From the NCBI GenBank assembly GCA_033675545.1, contig JAWDGP010008026.1, positions 590,001 to 654,000 of the forward strand: a stretch of 64,000 bases of DNA, written 5' to 3'. The notes below the pieces were generated by a model that was not told where the DNA came from, did not search any database, and saw only the letters and a program-made list of their open reading frames with translations. This DNA is from Elysia crispata (taxonomy: Eukaryota > Mollusca > Gastropoda > Plakobranchidae). How positions within the stretch are numbered: the first letter of the stretch is position 1; every line of letters begins with the position of its first letter. Shown here in pieces: positions 35,501-50,500 of the stretch. A program made the position numbers and the translations under genes.

Positions 35501-38500
35501 CAGTTTCACCTATAATAAAAAATGAAATGGCCATAAGATACTTGTTACTTAAGTAAATACAGAGCTCATTTTAAATATCTAGATTAAACAAACCATATAT
35601 ATTAATGCCATACAAAACCTAAGATAAAAAAGTACGGTCCGTAATAACCTTTGGCAGAATAGGACCAAATTAAAAAGTGGTTCAAGAGACACCTTTGATG
35701 TTGTATGGATACAAAAATTGCTAGCCACAAAAAAAAAAAAAAAAAAATAAAGTCTTGGGAACAATATAAAAACAGACTCTCCTACAGATTCAGGAAAATG
35801 TCATTAAAAAAGATAAAGTAAAAATAATCTGACACCTTTTGAAAGACAAAATACAAATATATTTTACAAGGAATGTAAATACACCTGCTAATCACTAACA
35901 GACTTGAGCATGCTCTCAAAGAAGTATTAATACCAAGGAAGATATATCATGTAGACTTACAAGATTAGATTACATAAATATTGATAAGGTTCAGAAAACA
36001 GTAAAAAAAAAAAAAGGTTCTGCATCAAAGTCAGCGTTTCGAAGACTGAAATTACAACAAGGATATCGATAAAACCAGAGAAAATAAAGACTTAATTACA
36101 ACATTGCCAATATCAGTAATGAACTGTTACAAACCTACCCTTTTAGCGTCAACACCGAAAACAACATAGGATTAGAACCTTTTACGCAAGACCATGAAAA
36201 TAGGGGACTTTAACAAAGCAAATTTCAGAGTGCTTATGCTTTGTCAACTAAAACTACAGAGCATTTTTTATTAAAACTGATTTTCTTTAACTGTAGCCTA
36301 TGTTTCCCAAATGTTACTGTTTCCTGAGTTTCACTGAATCAACTGAGACACCCTAAAGGTTTACTTGTAGGAATATACATAAAGGCCTATATTCTAGCTT
36401 ACATATTGGCTAATTGAGTACTGTAGCTTTTCTTAAGACATTTTGAGCTGAATATGATTAATATCGATAAGGTCTAATACCTCAGTAGGCTCCACCTGTC
36501 AATGTAGATAGAATAACAATAACAATAACATTTAGATCTAGATCTAGATTTATAATTATTTGCTTTTGAATGAAAGATCACCTATTATAATAACAGCCTC
36601 ATGTAATGTCATGCACGGTTTGGATAATTAAATCTAGATTCACTCTAGCTCTACTTAGAATTTGTCATCGATCTTAATAATCTATCTTAACAAGAAAAAA
36701 CCTAACTTTTAAGTCGACTAAACTATAATTGTATTATTAGATGAAGAAATAAGAATAATTCTTTATTGGAAATAACTGGCTGTGAAGATAGAGACAAAGT
36801 TTTTCGGACGAATGTACATTAAATTAAACAACCCGACGGCATCAATATCTTAGATTTGGATGATTTCAACTACAATACTAATCTCAATATAATATAAAAA
36901 TAAGAAAAATGTGCAATATATACTATATGCCCAATTTTATACTTCCGCACAGGCTGATACTCGATGACAGAAAAATATTGTACTCGTCATTGAATTATAT
37001 TTGCATTACTTCTTTTTCCATAAAATTTTACAAAGTTCGTCAGACATATAAATAAAAGTTTACTTCGGGCACAAGGATAGGATTTACGGAGGATCACATG
37101 GACAGTTCAATACATACAGAATTTTGTAAATTTACAAAAAATTCTCTTCCCTGTAATCAGTAGATAAGATCTTCCAACTAGCCTTAAATTGCTGGCATGA
37201 TGACCAGAGCCGGCAATCGTGCATCTGTACAATTGTCACCTTGAAAATTGCTGTCACCATGTATCCTTAAGTTTGAAAGGTAATAGTTTGGCATCATTGG
37301 TTGCACATAATGTTTAGCATGTTCTGAACATTTTTTATGTGTAAAGTGAAAATAAATTTCATTGTCATACCTTGATTCCAGCATTCTTAGCTAAAGATTT
37401 TGGTACAATTTCAAGAGCCTCGGCAAACTTTTTCACAGAATACTGCTCCAGTCCTGGTAAACTCTGTGGAAAAGAAAGTGATTTTTTTTACCACTGTCCC
37501 AAAAAACAGATCAGCAATTAATAAGATATTTATTGTAATGATCAAGTTTTTAAGCTGGGGAGAGAGAGAGAGACAGAGACAGACAGACAGAAAGAGAGAA
37601 ATAGACAGAGATCAGAGGACGAAAGAGACAAGAGATATAAGATTCCTTTTTTTTTTTTTTTCATTTTTTGTATGTAAATACTTTTACCTCCCCGAATGTT
37701 GCAACCTGACTTGCAAGTTCTATCTCCACAGCTCCAGCCCCTGGCAATGTCCTGTTATCCTGGAAAAGATCAATTTTCAGACTTATTGAGGAGCTAACTG
37801 CTTATGATGGTTAGGAGATTAAAAAAGGATCACAAATAAACAATTCAAAAGTATGTATGCTCACAAATACTGTATACTAAGAACTAAGGTTATCTCAGTG
37901 TACCCTGTTCTCCTTTTACTGATGTTACTGATGGCAATAAATGAGTCCCAAATTGAGACAAAATTAGTTGCTGGGATATAGATGTCACATATCATCCATA
38001 CACAGTGAAGTAAATTATGTCAAAATGTGTAGTAGGCAAACAAAAAGTTTGTATGAGAATAAATGTGAATAATTGTTTGAGCTGGAGTATGCAATCTAGT
38101 ATCTGTTACCTAGAAACAGAAAACTGACTTCATTTGACAGCTCTCTTATGCAACTAAAGAAAAAAAAATAACCCATGAAAACAGCCTGATTTTTTTTCTT
38201 TACCTTAGTAAGAGCCTTAAAGGTGTTGACCCCATCATCCACAGCCCTCTCAATGTCATCCAATATATTTTCAGTAGAACCTCTTATGACGATTGTAGCA
38301 ATTGGGCTCTCTTTTGCATCTATAGAAAAATGAAGAGAAAAAATTATTAATATTCATATATTACAAATAAAGTAGCATTAAATAGTCCAGACCCTAAAAC
38401 TTTGCCATCTTCAAATTTGTCTTGAAAATCAATTATCTTATTTATAATTAAGTTAATTAAAATCAAAAGAAAGCTATGAATTTTACAACTTTGTGTATTT

Positions 38501-41500
38501 TGTGGCTGGGGCCATGCTTTTGGAAGGGGTGTAACAAAATCTGCGCTAAATTATCATCATGCGCAGGAAAGTTATCAAAGAATAGCCCTAATATTTTCAA
38601 ATGGTGAAAAGCCTGTTCCATTCACAGAAATGAAATCAGCTTCAGCAGACTTGGATCACTTTTTGAATCTGATTTGTTGAAAAATTAAATTTGTTAATTA
38701 AATGTCATATTATTAAAACCATAAAGATGAAAGTCACAAATTTTGAGTTTTCAGGGCCCATGCCTAGGTTAGCGGTTTTAGATGGCCTACATCAAACCAA
38801 ATTTACAAAGCTGTTCTTTAATCAAAATCAAAACAAACTTTGCAGACATAGGATAAAAAAGATCAGAAATGATAAAAACATTTTTTTCATTTGTTTATAA
38901 ATTATACCTCACGATAATGTATTAAAAGCCTGCTGGTATTATAATAGCTTTCAAATCCTGGAGCATTATGAGAGCATATTTGAAAAAATTAAAATGAAAC
39001 AACTGATATTCTGAAAGATTTGATATATTTACAACAAATTTAGCAACTTAAAAAAAAAAAATAATAAAACGACTCACTCTACTGCACCTAAAATCAAAGG
39101 CTCTATAATGAAGCTTTAAGAAAATGTGATAATTTCAAATTGATGACTGATGCATGTTTTAAGTGTACCTTATGCTGTGACCTGCAGATTAGAAAAATAT
39201 ATATTATCTCAAATTTCCGACAAACCTTGCTTGAACACTATAATAGGTGTATCTCCAATTTCATCCACAAACACATGGTTACAGAAACCACACTCATCAG
39301 ATGTTGGCGATATCTAAAGAAGAGATTACAACCTTATTTATATTGACTCTTGTGTAAAAAAAAAAATCATACAATTATTGCTTTAGTTAAAAAAACTAAG
39401 AGCAGAACCTATCTTTCTAAAACCCTTTTTTGAACAGATCTGGTACAATGTGATTGGATGGGGTTATGGAAGATCTGAATGTGTTTTCAGAGAGGAAAAA
39501 AAGCAAGGTTGTTATGTTATTGTTCAACACCATGAAATTGTAATGGTGCAAATGTCATTCTGATACTTTGATTAGGGAGGAACCGTAGAATTAGCAACCT
39601 TACAAAGAAAACAAACAGTTTGGTCAAATAGCTACTGCAAGGTTGAAATCTAACCATCATTTCACAAAAAATAATTTGAAAAGTAAAATTTAACCCCCCC
39701 CCCCCCAAAAAAAAAAAAACGTTGTTTTTTTTTTTTTTTTGCTTAGTATGTAATTTTTTATCAGAAAAATTATGGACTTTTTGGTAAGGATCACCCGTGG
39801 CCAAGTCCAAATCTAGACATAAAAAAAAAAACAAAAAAAAAATTTTTTTTTATTCATATTTCTAGATATATCCTGAAATTTGGCACCTCTGACCATATTC
39901 TAACACGCGTAAATGTTGCAATGAATTACTTTCCATAAACCTTTACGTATGGTTTTATTTTTAAAAAATCTTGTCCCCCCCCCCCAATCTTCCAGTTAAT
40001 AAACTGAAGAAAATAAAAAAAGCTCTGATACTTACCTTTTTATCCCCTTAGTTTTCTTTTTAAAAAATCGAAGCCATAAAAAAAATAGTAACAAAAAAAC
40101 TTGACTCGGTTTATACACAACAATTGAACCTGTAAACCCTGCAAATTGTTTGCAAATATACCCAGGGTGTCCAGCAATAACTCAACCTAAAATTTCCCAC
40201 CTTCTCCAAAAATTTCCTACCAAGGATTTTGAAAGAAAATCCAAAGCCGGTTTCCACTGCGTGGGGATAATCAACATAGAATTTGCAATGATGTTAACAG
40301 AGCACCTATGCAATTTAATGTTTTAAAAGCGGGTAATAAATATAAGTTACCACACCTGCAAACCTCAAATCAGGCTTAGAGTAATACCAACCTCTTCTAA
40401 GAGTAATTTTTGACACGCCCCCCCCCCCTCCCTTGCTTCTGAAATAAAACAAAATGTGATTGTACATAGAGCCAGTTGGTTGAAAGAGAGCTGGATGAAA
40501 TGACAGTACACTGTCTCGAAAATTCATGTGCAATTTACGTGGACAAGCCCGACTCAGGAACTATCAATGGGAACAATGAGATTGAGAAACTTGACCGTAA
40601 CTCCTGGCAAATAATTCTTTATTCGTTTCTAATCTATGGTATCTGATAAAGTGCTCCAGTTGCCACAAGAAGAGAACAAACAAGTAAAGCAAAAAAAAAA
40701 AAGCTATCATTGAACGGTGCAACACATAGAAGCAGCACAAAGAGTGCTCCACTATTGAACACTGCTCGCTCAACTAAACAGCGGACAATCGCATTTAATT
40801 TAATATCAATAACTAATTTAAACTTGAATACCGCAAAAAGAGAAATATTGAAAAAAAATTATTCGATAATACTGTATTGAACCACAAGGCAAAACGATCA
40901 GAACTAAGAGTGCTAAATCGAGACCAAAATTTTGATAGAATCGCCCTTCGGCATAATAAATTACGAGGACACCATATTGTTGGCAGGTCTGACTGTTATT
41001 TGTTTTTTTTTTCCTTTTTCCGACCCTGATGGTCGATTTTCTACCATTGCCGACTCTTCCGACCTATCGAATTTCCGACTTGCTGGACACCCTGATATCT
41101 CCCCCCCTCCCCCAAATCTTTCCTCCTGTATAACAAGATTCTTTTAAAACCCAATCAAAGGTAAATATCTTGTTTGAATGTGTAAAACTGACTTGCATAC
41201 AAGCTAAACTTGAATCAAGAATAAAAAAATGAAGTATTTAAGACAGCTTAGGAATGCTGTGTCATGCAAGGCAATTTTCTACAAACAAAAGTTTGTATTG
41301 CTATTGTTTATTATCGGAATTGCTGACAATTGTGGGATGTTTGTTGTAGGCCCAAACATTGAAAGCAGTTTTAAAAAATTGGATTTGCTACAGCGCTTGA
41401 AGCCACAAAATCATATATCATAAACATGTCCATTTGAAAATGACATAAATTCAAATACTTTTGACTTACTACTTTGGGAAGCGGAGTGGCACCTATAGAC

Positions 41501-44500
41501 TTGCACAGGCGCCTGAGATCCCACTTGGACAAAAGCCTGACGATCATCAGCTGGTACTTGTTGGCATAATGGAGGGCCAAGTCTCCAACTTTGCCTCCTG
41601 TCACAATCACTTTTACACCAGTCTCTGCAATGTCTTTGATTTGCTGGACACATAGATATATTCATAAATAAATTTATAGAGCAGCAATGTAGTAAAGTAA
41701 ACATTTTAAGGACATTCCACAAAGAAAAAATATAATATATCCCTATGAGGTAAGCCTAGACAAATCCTGGTAAATAATGAGCCAAAGCTCATGTAAATGG
41801 TACGCGAGCTTTCTAACTGAAAAGAAATTTTCTGGTTAGTATAAGCACTAAATAGTTGAAATCGTGTACTATCTTCATTCGGATTGTACTTTCTATCATA
41901 TATAGGATTGGATAAGTATTGCAATTAAAATTTTGAGGTCATATTTCTGTACCTCAAAAGGTTAAATTTACAGATAAGTTAAATGAATGAAGCTTTTCTC
42001 TTATTTCTCGTAACTCAGTCTCTATAGCATTCCTCCACTGACCCCTGATCAGAGTGATAAATTACGCTGGTCAGGTGAAATATAAGTACCCCAGCTCAGT
42101 ACTCGCGAGCCTGCCTATCCATTGCACATCTGCCAACTAATCCAGAATATTGGCAATTTTTATTGACAGATTCACAGCCTTCTAGCAGGCACTGTTTTTG
42201 TTCAAAGACGCAGTTCTATTGATTTTGGGTAAACAGAACTGTACACTACAGTACTTTGTTTTACGCATTCTTTGAGCGATAATTTTTAATTTTTAATTTT
42301 TCTTTACATCATTTTGATCAGCAGGCATAAAAAATTATCTCTGTGTAATTTTAAATTGGGTTTGTTATTTGCTCTAAGTTGAACCATACTGACCTTTTAA
42401 GTAAATATTGAAAGTTAAACCAGTTGTTATCTAATTTCATTAAATTGGAAAACCATAATGGAATGTATTGCAAATAAAGCTTTTCCCCCCTAATTTCTCA
42501 CTTCAGTTTGTAAATATTGTGAATTACACCTAGATATTGGTGGTGGTGAAAGACAAAAAAGAAAATGGAAGGTCAATGTATTTTTTTTTTGTTGGTTTAT
42601 TTATTTAGACATCTTATTTCAAAGATTCCAGCGTGTTAGCTTAATGCTGCTTTTCTGTTTTCATTTCAATCAATCTAAGAAATCGAGCACTTTTGACGAC
42701 CACATTCATGAATTACTTAAACGAACTGTTGGGCTTTTGAAGTGTTAAACCACTTAAAAAAAAAAAAAAAAAAAAAAGAAAAAAAAAAGAAAAAAAGCAA
42801 ACCAAAGATGCTCCTTGTGAGTGAACTTTAAAAGTAATCTGTCATTATTAGGCTTTATCAATAATGACAAAGACTGACTCCTAACATTCAACTACTGATT
42901 TACATGCCCCTACGTATATTCAGTATGAAAATTTACAAAATGCTGTATCTTCCCCAGTCTCTCATGACCATCACGTAAAAAAACCCCTCCCTTTTACTGT
43001 TTTAGTATATTAATACAACGCCCAATTTGTTTAACCAATTTCTAAACACAGAAGCCAGACACTCGTTTGGCACTAATAACTCTTCCAAAATTTCATACTG
43101 ACATCAAAAGATTAACTTGAGGTGAGCAATTTCTGAAGGCTTGGTATTTAAACTGAATCAAAAAATTATTTTCAAACTTCCTTTTTCTTTTTTTTTTTCT
43201 TCAATTACAACTTGCCCTGCACAATCTTATCACTACAGTAGGATATAAGTTTTCAGTTATCTTTTCTTTGTGTTGCTTCAAAACTAATATCACTGTAAAC
43301 TTCTTGAAATAAATGTTTTGTGTAACACAAAATAATTCTGCCTGTAGTTTAAGTACTCAAAACATGTGAAAATGATGTGTTTAAGTCTAAGTGAAAGTTA
43401 GTGTGCCGGCCTTGGCTCAGATAACCCGGCTAGCATAATTCCATAGTGACTTCATGTGAAAGGTCAGGTTGCCGGCCACATTAAGTGCTTTGCTGTGCCC
43501 TTACCTACTCTCATTCATCTCCAATCTTTTCTCAAATTGGTTAGAATTAGTTTTATCTTTGTTTACTTTAGTTTCAAAAAGCTACACTTAATATGGTATC
43601 TAGGTACAACTTTGCATTCAAAATTGTATTTTTTCAAGTAAATTTAATAATTAAAAAAAAAAAACAATATATCTTAATTTCTTTCTTGTTTGGTGTATCA
43701 AATCATCCACAACATTGTGATATCATGCCTTCTTGCATATCAAGTCAGGCATGACGGTACTGGAAAGATGAAATATTAAACTCACTAACCAAACAAAAAT
43801 TACAAGAATGGGATATTTTCATAATAAGACAGAACTTAAAAGGAGTGACCAGTTCAGATATTTAGGCCTTTAAGTTTTAAGATATGAAAAGAACAATGAT
43901 GATCTCTCACTAAGAATAGCAACTGACAAAACTGAATATATTAAAAAAACAAAAACAGTCTTCATAAATAAATCTTCATCCATCAGCAAATGGAAGTGCT
44001 ATTTTCAAGCAATATAAAAGAGATGATTTAATAATATATTTAGACCAAAAAATATTACAAGTTTAGTAAAAGTTAAGGCTTTAAGTCACACTTGATTGAA
44101 GGCTAGACTGAGGGCCACCATTTTTGCCTAAACTCTTTACAGGAAGATGGGTCCTGATATAAGGAGAAAAAACTGGAAATATGATTCTTGAGAAAAAAAA
44201 TTTCTAGTTTAAGGGGAAAATGCAAAAAAAAAAAATAAATGAAAATCTCAACTCAAAGACATGCAAAAATCACTCATAAACAATGTTCTATAACTCCAGC
44301 TGTTTTTAAACTGTAGTATCTTACAAATAATATGGAAAAAATGAACAGTAAATCCGAAGTGGGAAGAAAATGAGAACAGATGCAATTAATGATACTTATC
44401 AAGCTGACTGAAGAAAACATTGTTTAATATTAATAAAAAATTAATTCTTATCATGAATGATATTTTGATTTAAGAATGAAAATCAAACCTTACTTGCTCC

Positions 44501-47500
44501 ATCATATTTTCCTCCCCCTTGCTGAAGTTGAGGAGTTCATCTGCATTCTTTATCAACACAGTGCCCTAGGAAGAAAAAAAATATGATCATAAGAAGAAAC
44601 TTTTGTAGACCTTGGCAATGAAAGTAGTTCAAATATTGACCACACGCTGAATCATTACCCATTTAATTGCAAATGGGACCAAAAGAAATATATAAAAAGC
44701 CAAACTTTGATTACTCATTCATTTAGTCACAAATACAAAGAAACACTTTCGTGTACAAAATATGCAGAGAAGCAAAGTACTTACTTTGGTCTCAGTTTGC
44801 ATTGAGTCAAGAGGACAGGAGTAAACAACAACTTTTGCATGCTCAGCCTTAGTGACATCTCCTTCTACTTGCCGTTTAAAGACCATGCCTTGGATTACAG
44901 TGCTCTGTAAAATTCCTGAACCCTGCAGGGCGATAATAATGCCAATGGTAATGTATCAATGAAAACTTGAGTAGGCCAAAAACAAAAGTTTGCATGACAA
45001 CTTTTTAAAAATGTAAATTTAAAATTAATGACAAAATTCAAAGGAATGATATAATATGTAGAGTGACACAGAATCAAACAGAATAAAATAAAAAGAGACT
45101 TTTTGCAGACTCACATAAATCAAGGGAAAAAAAAAACTTACCAAGATTTTACACACTCTGATATTATCTACACTAAAGCTCACTTTAGCTGGGAGGATGG
45201 AAACTGAAAAAGATGAATCAAATTATCATCCATCAAACGGTGTCAATTTTGATCATAAATTGTTACAGTTTTAGGATTATCCCATACATAAATATAAATC
45301 TTGATATGTTATCAATTGTAACTCAGGGAAAATGGTGGGGGAATGCTTGATTTTGATGAGCCAGAACATGAGTTATCAACATGAAATTTCTAGCAGAAGT
45401 TTTATTTCTTGAATAGTTTGAAACTCACACTTTACTTTTGAGTTGTTTGACTACAGATGTGTGTCCCGACAAAATCAAAGGCCTACCTCATGAATAAGAT
45501 AAATCACAATATTTAATAATAATTTTTTTTTTTTATTTTAGGAAATTTTATTACAAAGTTAATTTACTTCTAAGCCTTAAGTATTTGCTCCTCATCATTT
45601 GTTCTTCCAAAGGAAAGCACAAATAAGCCCATTCCACACAGTTCTGTGGTAAAAAAATCCTCCATAAGTCATAAAAACATCTTCCATTATCTCAGAGCAC
45701 TCAATTTTTGAGGATGTGTAGCAAAGACCCCCAAAAATTTAGTTTTTTAGTCACCTCATATCACTATCAGTTACTTTAATATCTGAGGTGAACAATTTGC
45801 CACCTGCCATCTTTTGATACTTTTCTGTAATCTGAGTTGGTATTGTAAGCCAGGAAATATTTACAGGCAAGTTGCTGAACAATCATAAATCTAAATTTAG
45901 TTAAGGGTTCCAAAGGATGATCACAATACAATGGATATATTGGTATAAACATAATACTTACTACAAGCATCAGCTATGAGAGAAGCTAGAAAATCCTCAT
46001 TGCCATATTGTTTGCTCATGACAGCTGTACGAATGGCAGGTAATACCTCCTCTTTGACCCGCATATTGCTTACAGTGCCACAAGACAGACCTGTAAACGC
46101 ATGTATATACAGAGGAATATGCCTACAACTGAAGTTTTTTTTTTCTTCTTAGTGCATGGGAGGATTGGATATGGAATCTAGTATGAATCTAAATTTATCT
46201 TACTAAAAATTTTGCTCTGGTGTGAACATTTCAACAGTTTTTAGATGCCATTTCAGTTAGCAGAGATGCAAAATGGCTGAGAGGAAAAGAAAAAAAAAAA
46301 AAAAAGCCTAAAGATATTTCGTAATTACATGACTCACCTTTCAACTTCAGTGGACAATAGCAATCAAAAATATTTACATATTAACTCATCAAAATGGGTC
46401 TGCTGTATGATTCAGTTTGTAATTGTCACTTTCTTATCCTTTTTTTGTACCTTCCCTTCTGTCTCTTGCATTATAAATTCTTTAAGTTAACTAACAGATT
46501 TTTGACCACTTCATAAGTTCCATATGTATTGGATATGATTATATTATATCAGATTTGGAATATAGTGAAATGATTCTAAAGAGAACCATGGACTTATGTT
46601 TCACAATGTTGCTTTGTATATAAGAGGTGCAATTGGCTATCATCTTTGCTCAGAAAAATGTGTGCAAAATCTATGCATCTTAAAACATAGGCCTAACTTT
46701 TCTAAATCTCATACAGAGTCAAAGGAAATGAAAGGTACCAAAAGTTAACAATGCACTTATAAATATACATATTCTGGAAGTATGAGAACTCAATCCTTAT
46801 GCAAAGCTGTGAAGCCTAATTTTGAAATCTCTGATATATGGCATCTAAATCTAGTAAAAATAAAAAAGAGTATGCATATTATTGTCACTTTCATAAACGC
46901 CTAAGTCAATTTTTTTGCTATTTTTTGGTGAAAACAATTTTTGTATTGATTGCTTCATTTTGCTTGAGCCCTAGTAGGTTTTGGTACTAAATATTCCAAT
47001 TATTTAAAATAATATCACTATTTTTTAAAATGCGAAAAAAGAGGGTTTTTTTCCCCCCCAAAACTCAAAAACAGGTAAAAATGATTTCGACATTTATCGA
47101 ATGAGCGTGAGGTTATGTCATTTGACCAATTCTCATATCTATCTGTAAATTCAATTTAAATGGTAAATTACTTTGAAAGACGAAGGACATAACTTAATCT
47201 AGGTCTGTTTTTTTTTCTGGAACAGATACTAAAATGCATCAGCATCTCTCACACATACATATCTTGCCTATGTTTACTGACTTAATGACACAATAGAATT
47301 TAACACAAACGTCAAAATTGAAACTTATGCCTTGGTAAGTTTGAATTATTTAATCCTGAATGTTAAATAAAAATGCTTTCCTCACATAACCAGGTCTTAT
47401 GACCATTACACAAAATTTACCAAAATCTCATTTCATGAGCATAGATCTAGATCTTAATAATCACAAGCACCTCAGTCTTAATGTCGGTGCTATAAGAAAA

Positions 47501-50500
47501 ATTCATCAGCTACTAAAATAAAGTCTACGTTGCACAATATTGATCACTTGAAGGAACCATTGCAAGCAAGATGGCCATGGGATGTGTCTTCATAAAAGCA
47601 GAAATACTACAAACCTATTGATCAATAAATATTTGACATGTACCGTTATCTCTAACAAGCAATTTTAAAAGGAATTCCGATGCAATCATTTTCAAATTAA
47701 GAGGGGCCGATAAAACTTAGCAAACATTTATATTTAGAACTTGCCTAGAATTTAGTCTTGTAAGGCTATAGAGCAACGATTTACCCCAAAATATTATGTT
47801 AAGAAAAGATAAACACAATGTAGCATCAATGAGCTTGTGCATATAAAAAGTTTATATTTGGCATGCAAATGATAAAGAAATTTATATTCTTAAGAATAAA
47901 TAGTTATTTTTGTGAAAGATAGATCTAGTAGTAAGAGATGTAAAGAATTTTTCTTCAAACATTATATCTCACCAGGTAAAATATCCAAGGCTTTTTTGCA
48001 TGCCATCTCAAAGCCCTCAGTAACTTCAGCAACAGAAAGACCCTGCAAAGATATTAAATGTATTTCCAAGTGACTTTATTATTAAAGAGCAAGTCCATCT
48101 CTAAAATAGGCCTAGCACTCTTTACTTGTAGTTAGAATTAGGGATTTTGGGCCAAGGTAAGGGACTTTGTTTCTGCAGGTTTAATAAAAGTGAAAAAAGA
48201 AAGATTCTTGACCATATTAAGGGATTTTAATATATATCTACCATATCCTGACATATATTCTATTTAAATTTGAAAATTATAACATCTTACTTATTTGCAT
48301 AGACACAAGTCACTTTTATTAACAAATAAAAATATCTAACAAGCGTCCCAATCTTTAAGAATTAGAAAAAATATCAACTTAGAAAATATAAAATACAATA
48401 CAAGTGAATAATCTATTCTCTATGCTGCTGGTAAATTGATCAACTTGTATTATCTTTGAAACAAAAAAAAAGGCAAATAGAACTGGAAAAATTAAACACT
48501 ACCCCCAAAAAAAATTATCATCTGCAATAGAATTATGGTCTACTATAGGACTAAGAAAGATTGTGATTTATATTTAGTCTGATTTAACAACTTGCACTGG
48601 CTGTTTCAATTGCAGTTTTATTTAGAAATTAGAGGCCAAATTATTACAACCACTTTAATAAAAATTAAAAAAAAAATAAAATAAAAAAAGCCAACACCCC
48701 GGCAAAGGCTACTTCCATACCTTTGTGGTAAAAAAAAAATCACCCCGACAAAGACTACTTTCATACCTTTGTGGTAAAAAAAAAATCACCCCGACAAAGA
48801 CTACTTTCATACCTTTGTGTTAAAAAAATAAATTCAGTGTCTTCAATTTACTTTGAAGTATAAGTAGCTCACAATCTTGCACCCTTGTAAAGATAAACAC
48901 AAAGAAGAATGCCCAAACATTTTCTAAAAGCTCAATCAATTTCTTAATGGTTGCATCTTTTTCATGCAAATGAAATATAAAATGTAATAAAACTTCCTTG
49001 AAAATCTATAAGTATCTTATTCAGTACCGGCGCTGGTGCACCAATGGGCTCAGACATGAATGCCTTAGATATATATACAGGATTAAACTCCTCACACCAT
49101 TAAGTTAGAAAGATTTGATTCACGTCAATCCAAAGATCTTCCTTGGGCGTGTTTGACTAAAAATATTCATTTTCACCTTCTAAAATAAAAAAAAAAATAG
49201 TAAGACCTAATACGAAAATTAATACAATATTATTTACTATAATTTTTCCTTACCATGCGCAATAACTCTTCAGCATTCTCTAACAAAGCTCCTGCAAAAC
49301 CTAGAACAAGATTTGTGCCATCACCACACTCTTGCTCCTGTTGCTGAGAGGCCATTACTAAAATCTTTGCAGCTGGATGCTCTACTTCTAATTCACGGAG
49401 AATAGTTGCTGCATCATTTGTCACAAACAGCTTTTCCAAATGATTGATAACCATCTTGTTCTGACCTAAATAACAACAAAACAAAATAAAAATTCAATGA
49501 TTGAAAGAAATCCCAAATTCTTTTTGAATATTAATTTGCCTTTAAAAAAACATGAGTCAGTAATTATTATGCGTAAAAAATGTAGTGGTTTACCATGGGG
49601 TCCATAAGCAGATATCGTTGTCTGCGCAAGTTCTTTACAGGCACTTATGTTCCTGAAAACAGCCTCCTCTAAGCCACTATAATGCTGTGGATGATAAGGA
49701 TACATATGTTTATTTATGGCAGAAATCTTGAGAACTATTTTTAACCATCAAGACCAAATGTGCACCATTATAAAATATTGTACGTAGCAGTACTAACACT
49801 AATGTTATGTAAAACAAAAAATTGTGAATTTGCATCCTAACGTTTCACTCCTGCCAAAATCACTAAAATCAGTTTGTAAAAGCCTAAAGATGAGAATGTA
49901 TGCTGGTCTACAGCAGTTAACACAGGTGAAAGTAGTAGAACAGCAACAAGGAGTTTATAAATACTGCAACAGTGCTAGTCTGCAAAGCTTAATACAAAGT
50001 TAAAATGTGAACAAGTTGCTAATATTCAGGAAATAGATGAAGGTGCAGTCAACTAAGGCAAAAAAAATAAGTGGTGATAAAATGCAAATGTAACTTTTTT
50101 TTAATTTGAAAGAATGCATTAAAAACAAAGCATGTAATAAGGACTAAATTCACTCTCTTGAGAAGAGGGAAAGTAATTTCAATAAGGGCTATGTTGAGTT
50201 TTTTTTTCAAGTTTTCACTGCTTCAAAGGTGCAAACTTATGACATAAGTTGAACTTATAGAAAGGAGTTTAGTAATAATCGAAATGGATCAAAGTTTCTG
50301 GGAGTAACCTTATTAAATGGCACAGGTTTATGATGTACATCCTTTAAGGATTGTTCATGTCACTGATTAGATGTCAGAATCAAGCAGGTTTTATTTTCAT
50401 CATATCTTAGAAAAGTAGCATTTTTGTACATGTTTACTCACAACTGACAAATATATTTGGTTATTAATATGTGGTCTGTTTTACTATTTCTTAGCCTTTT

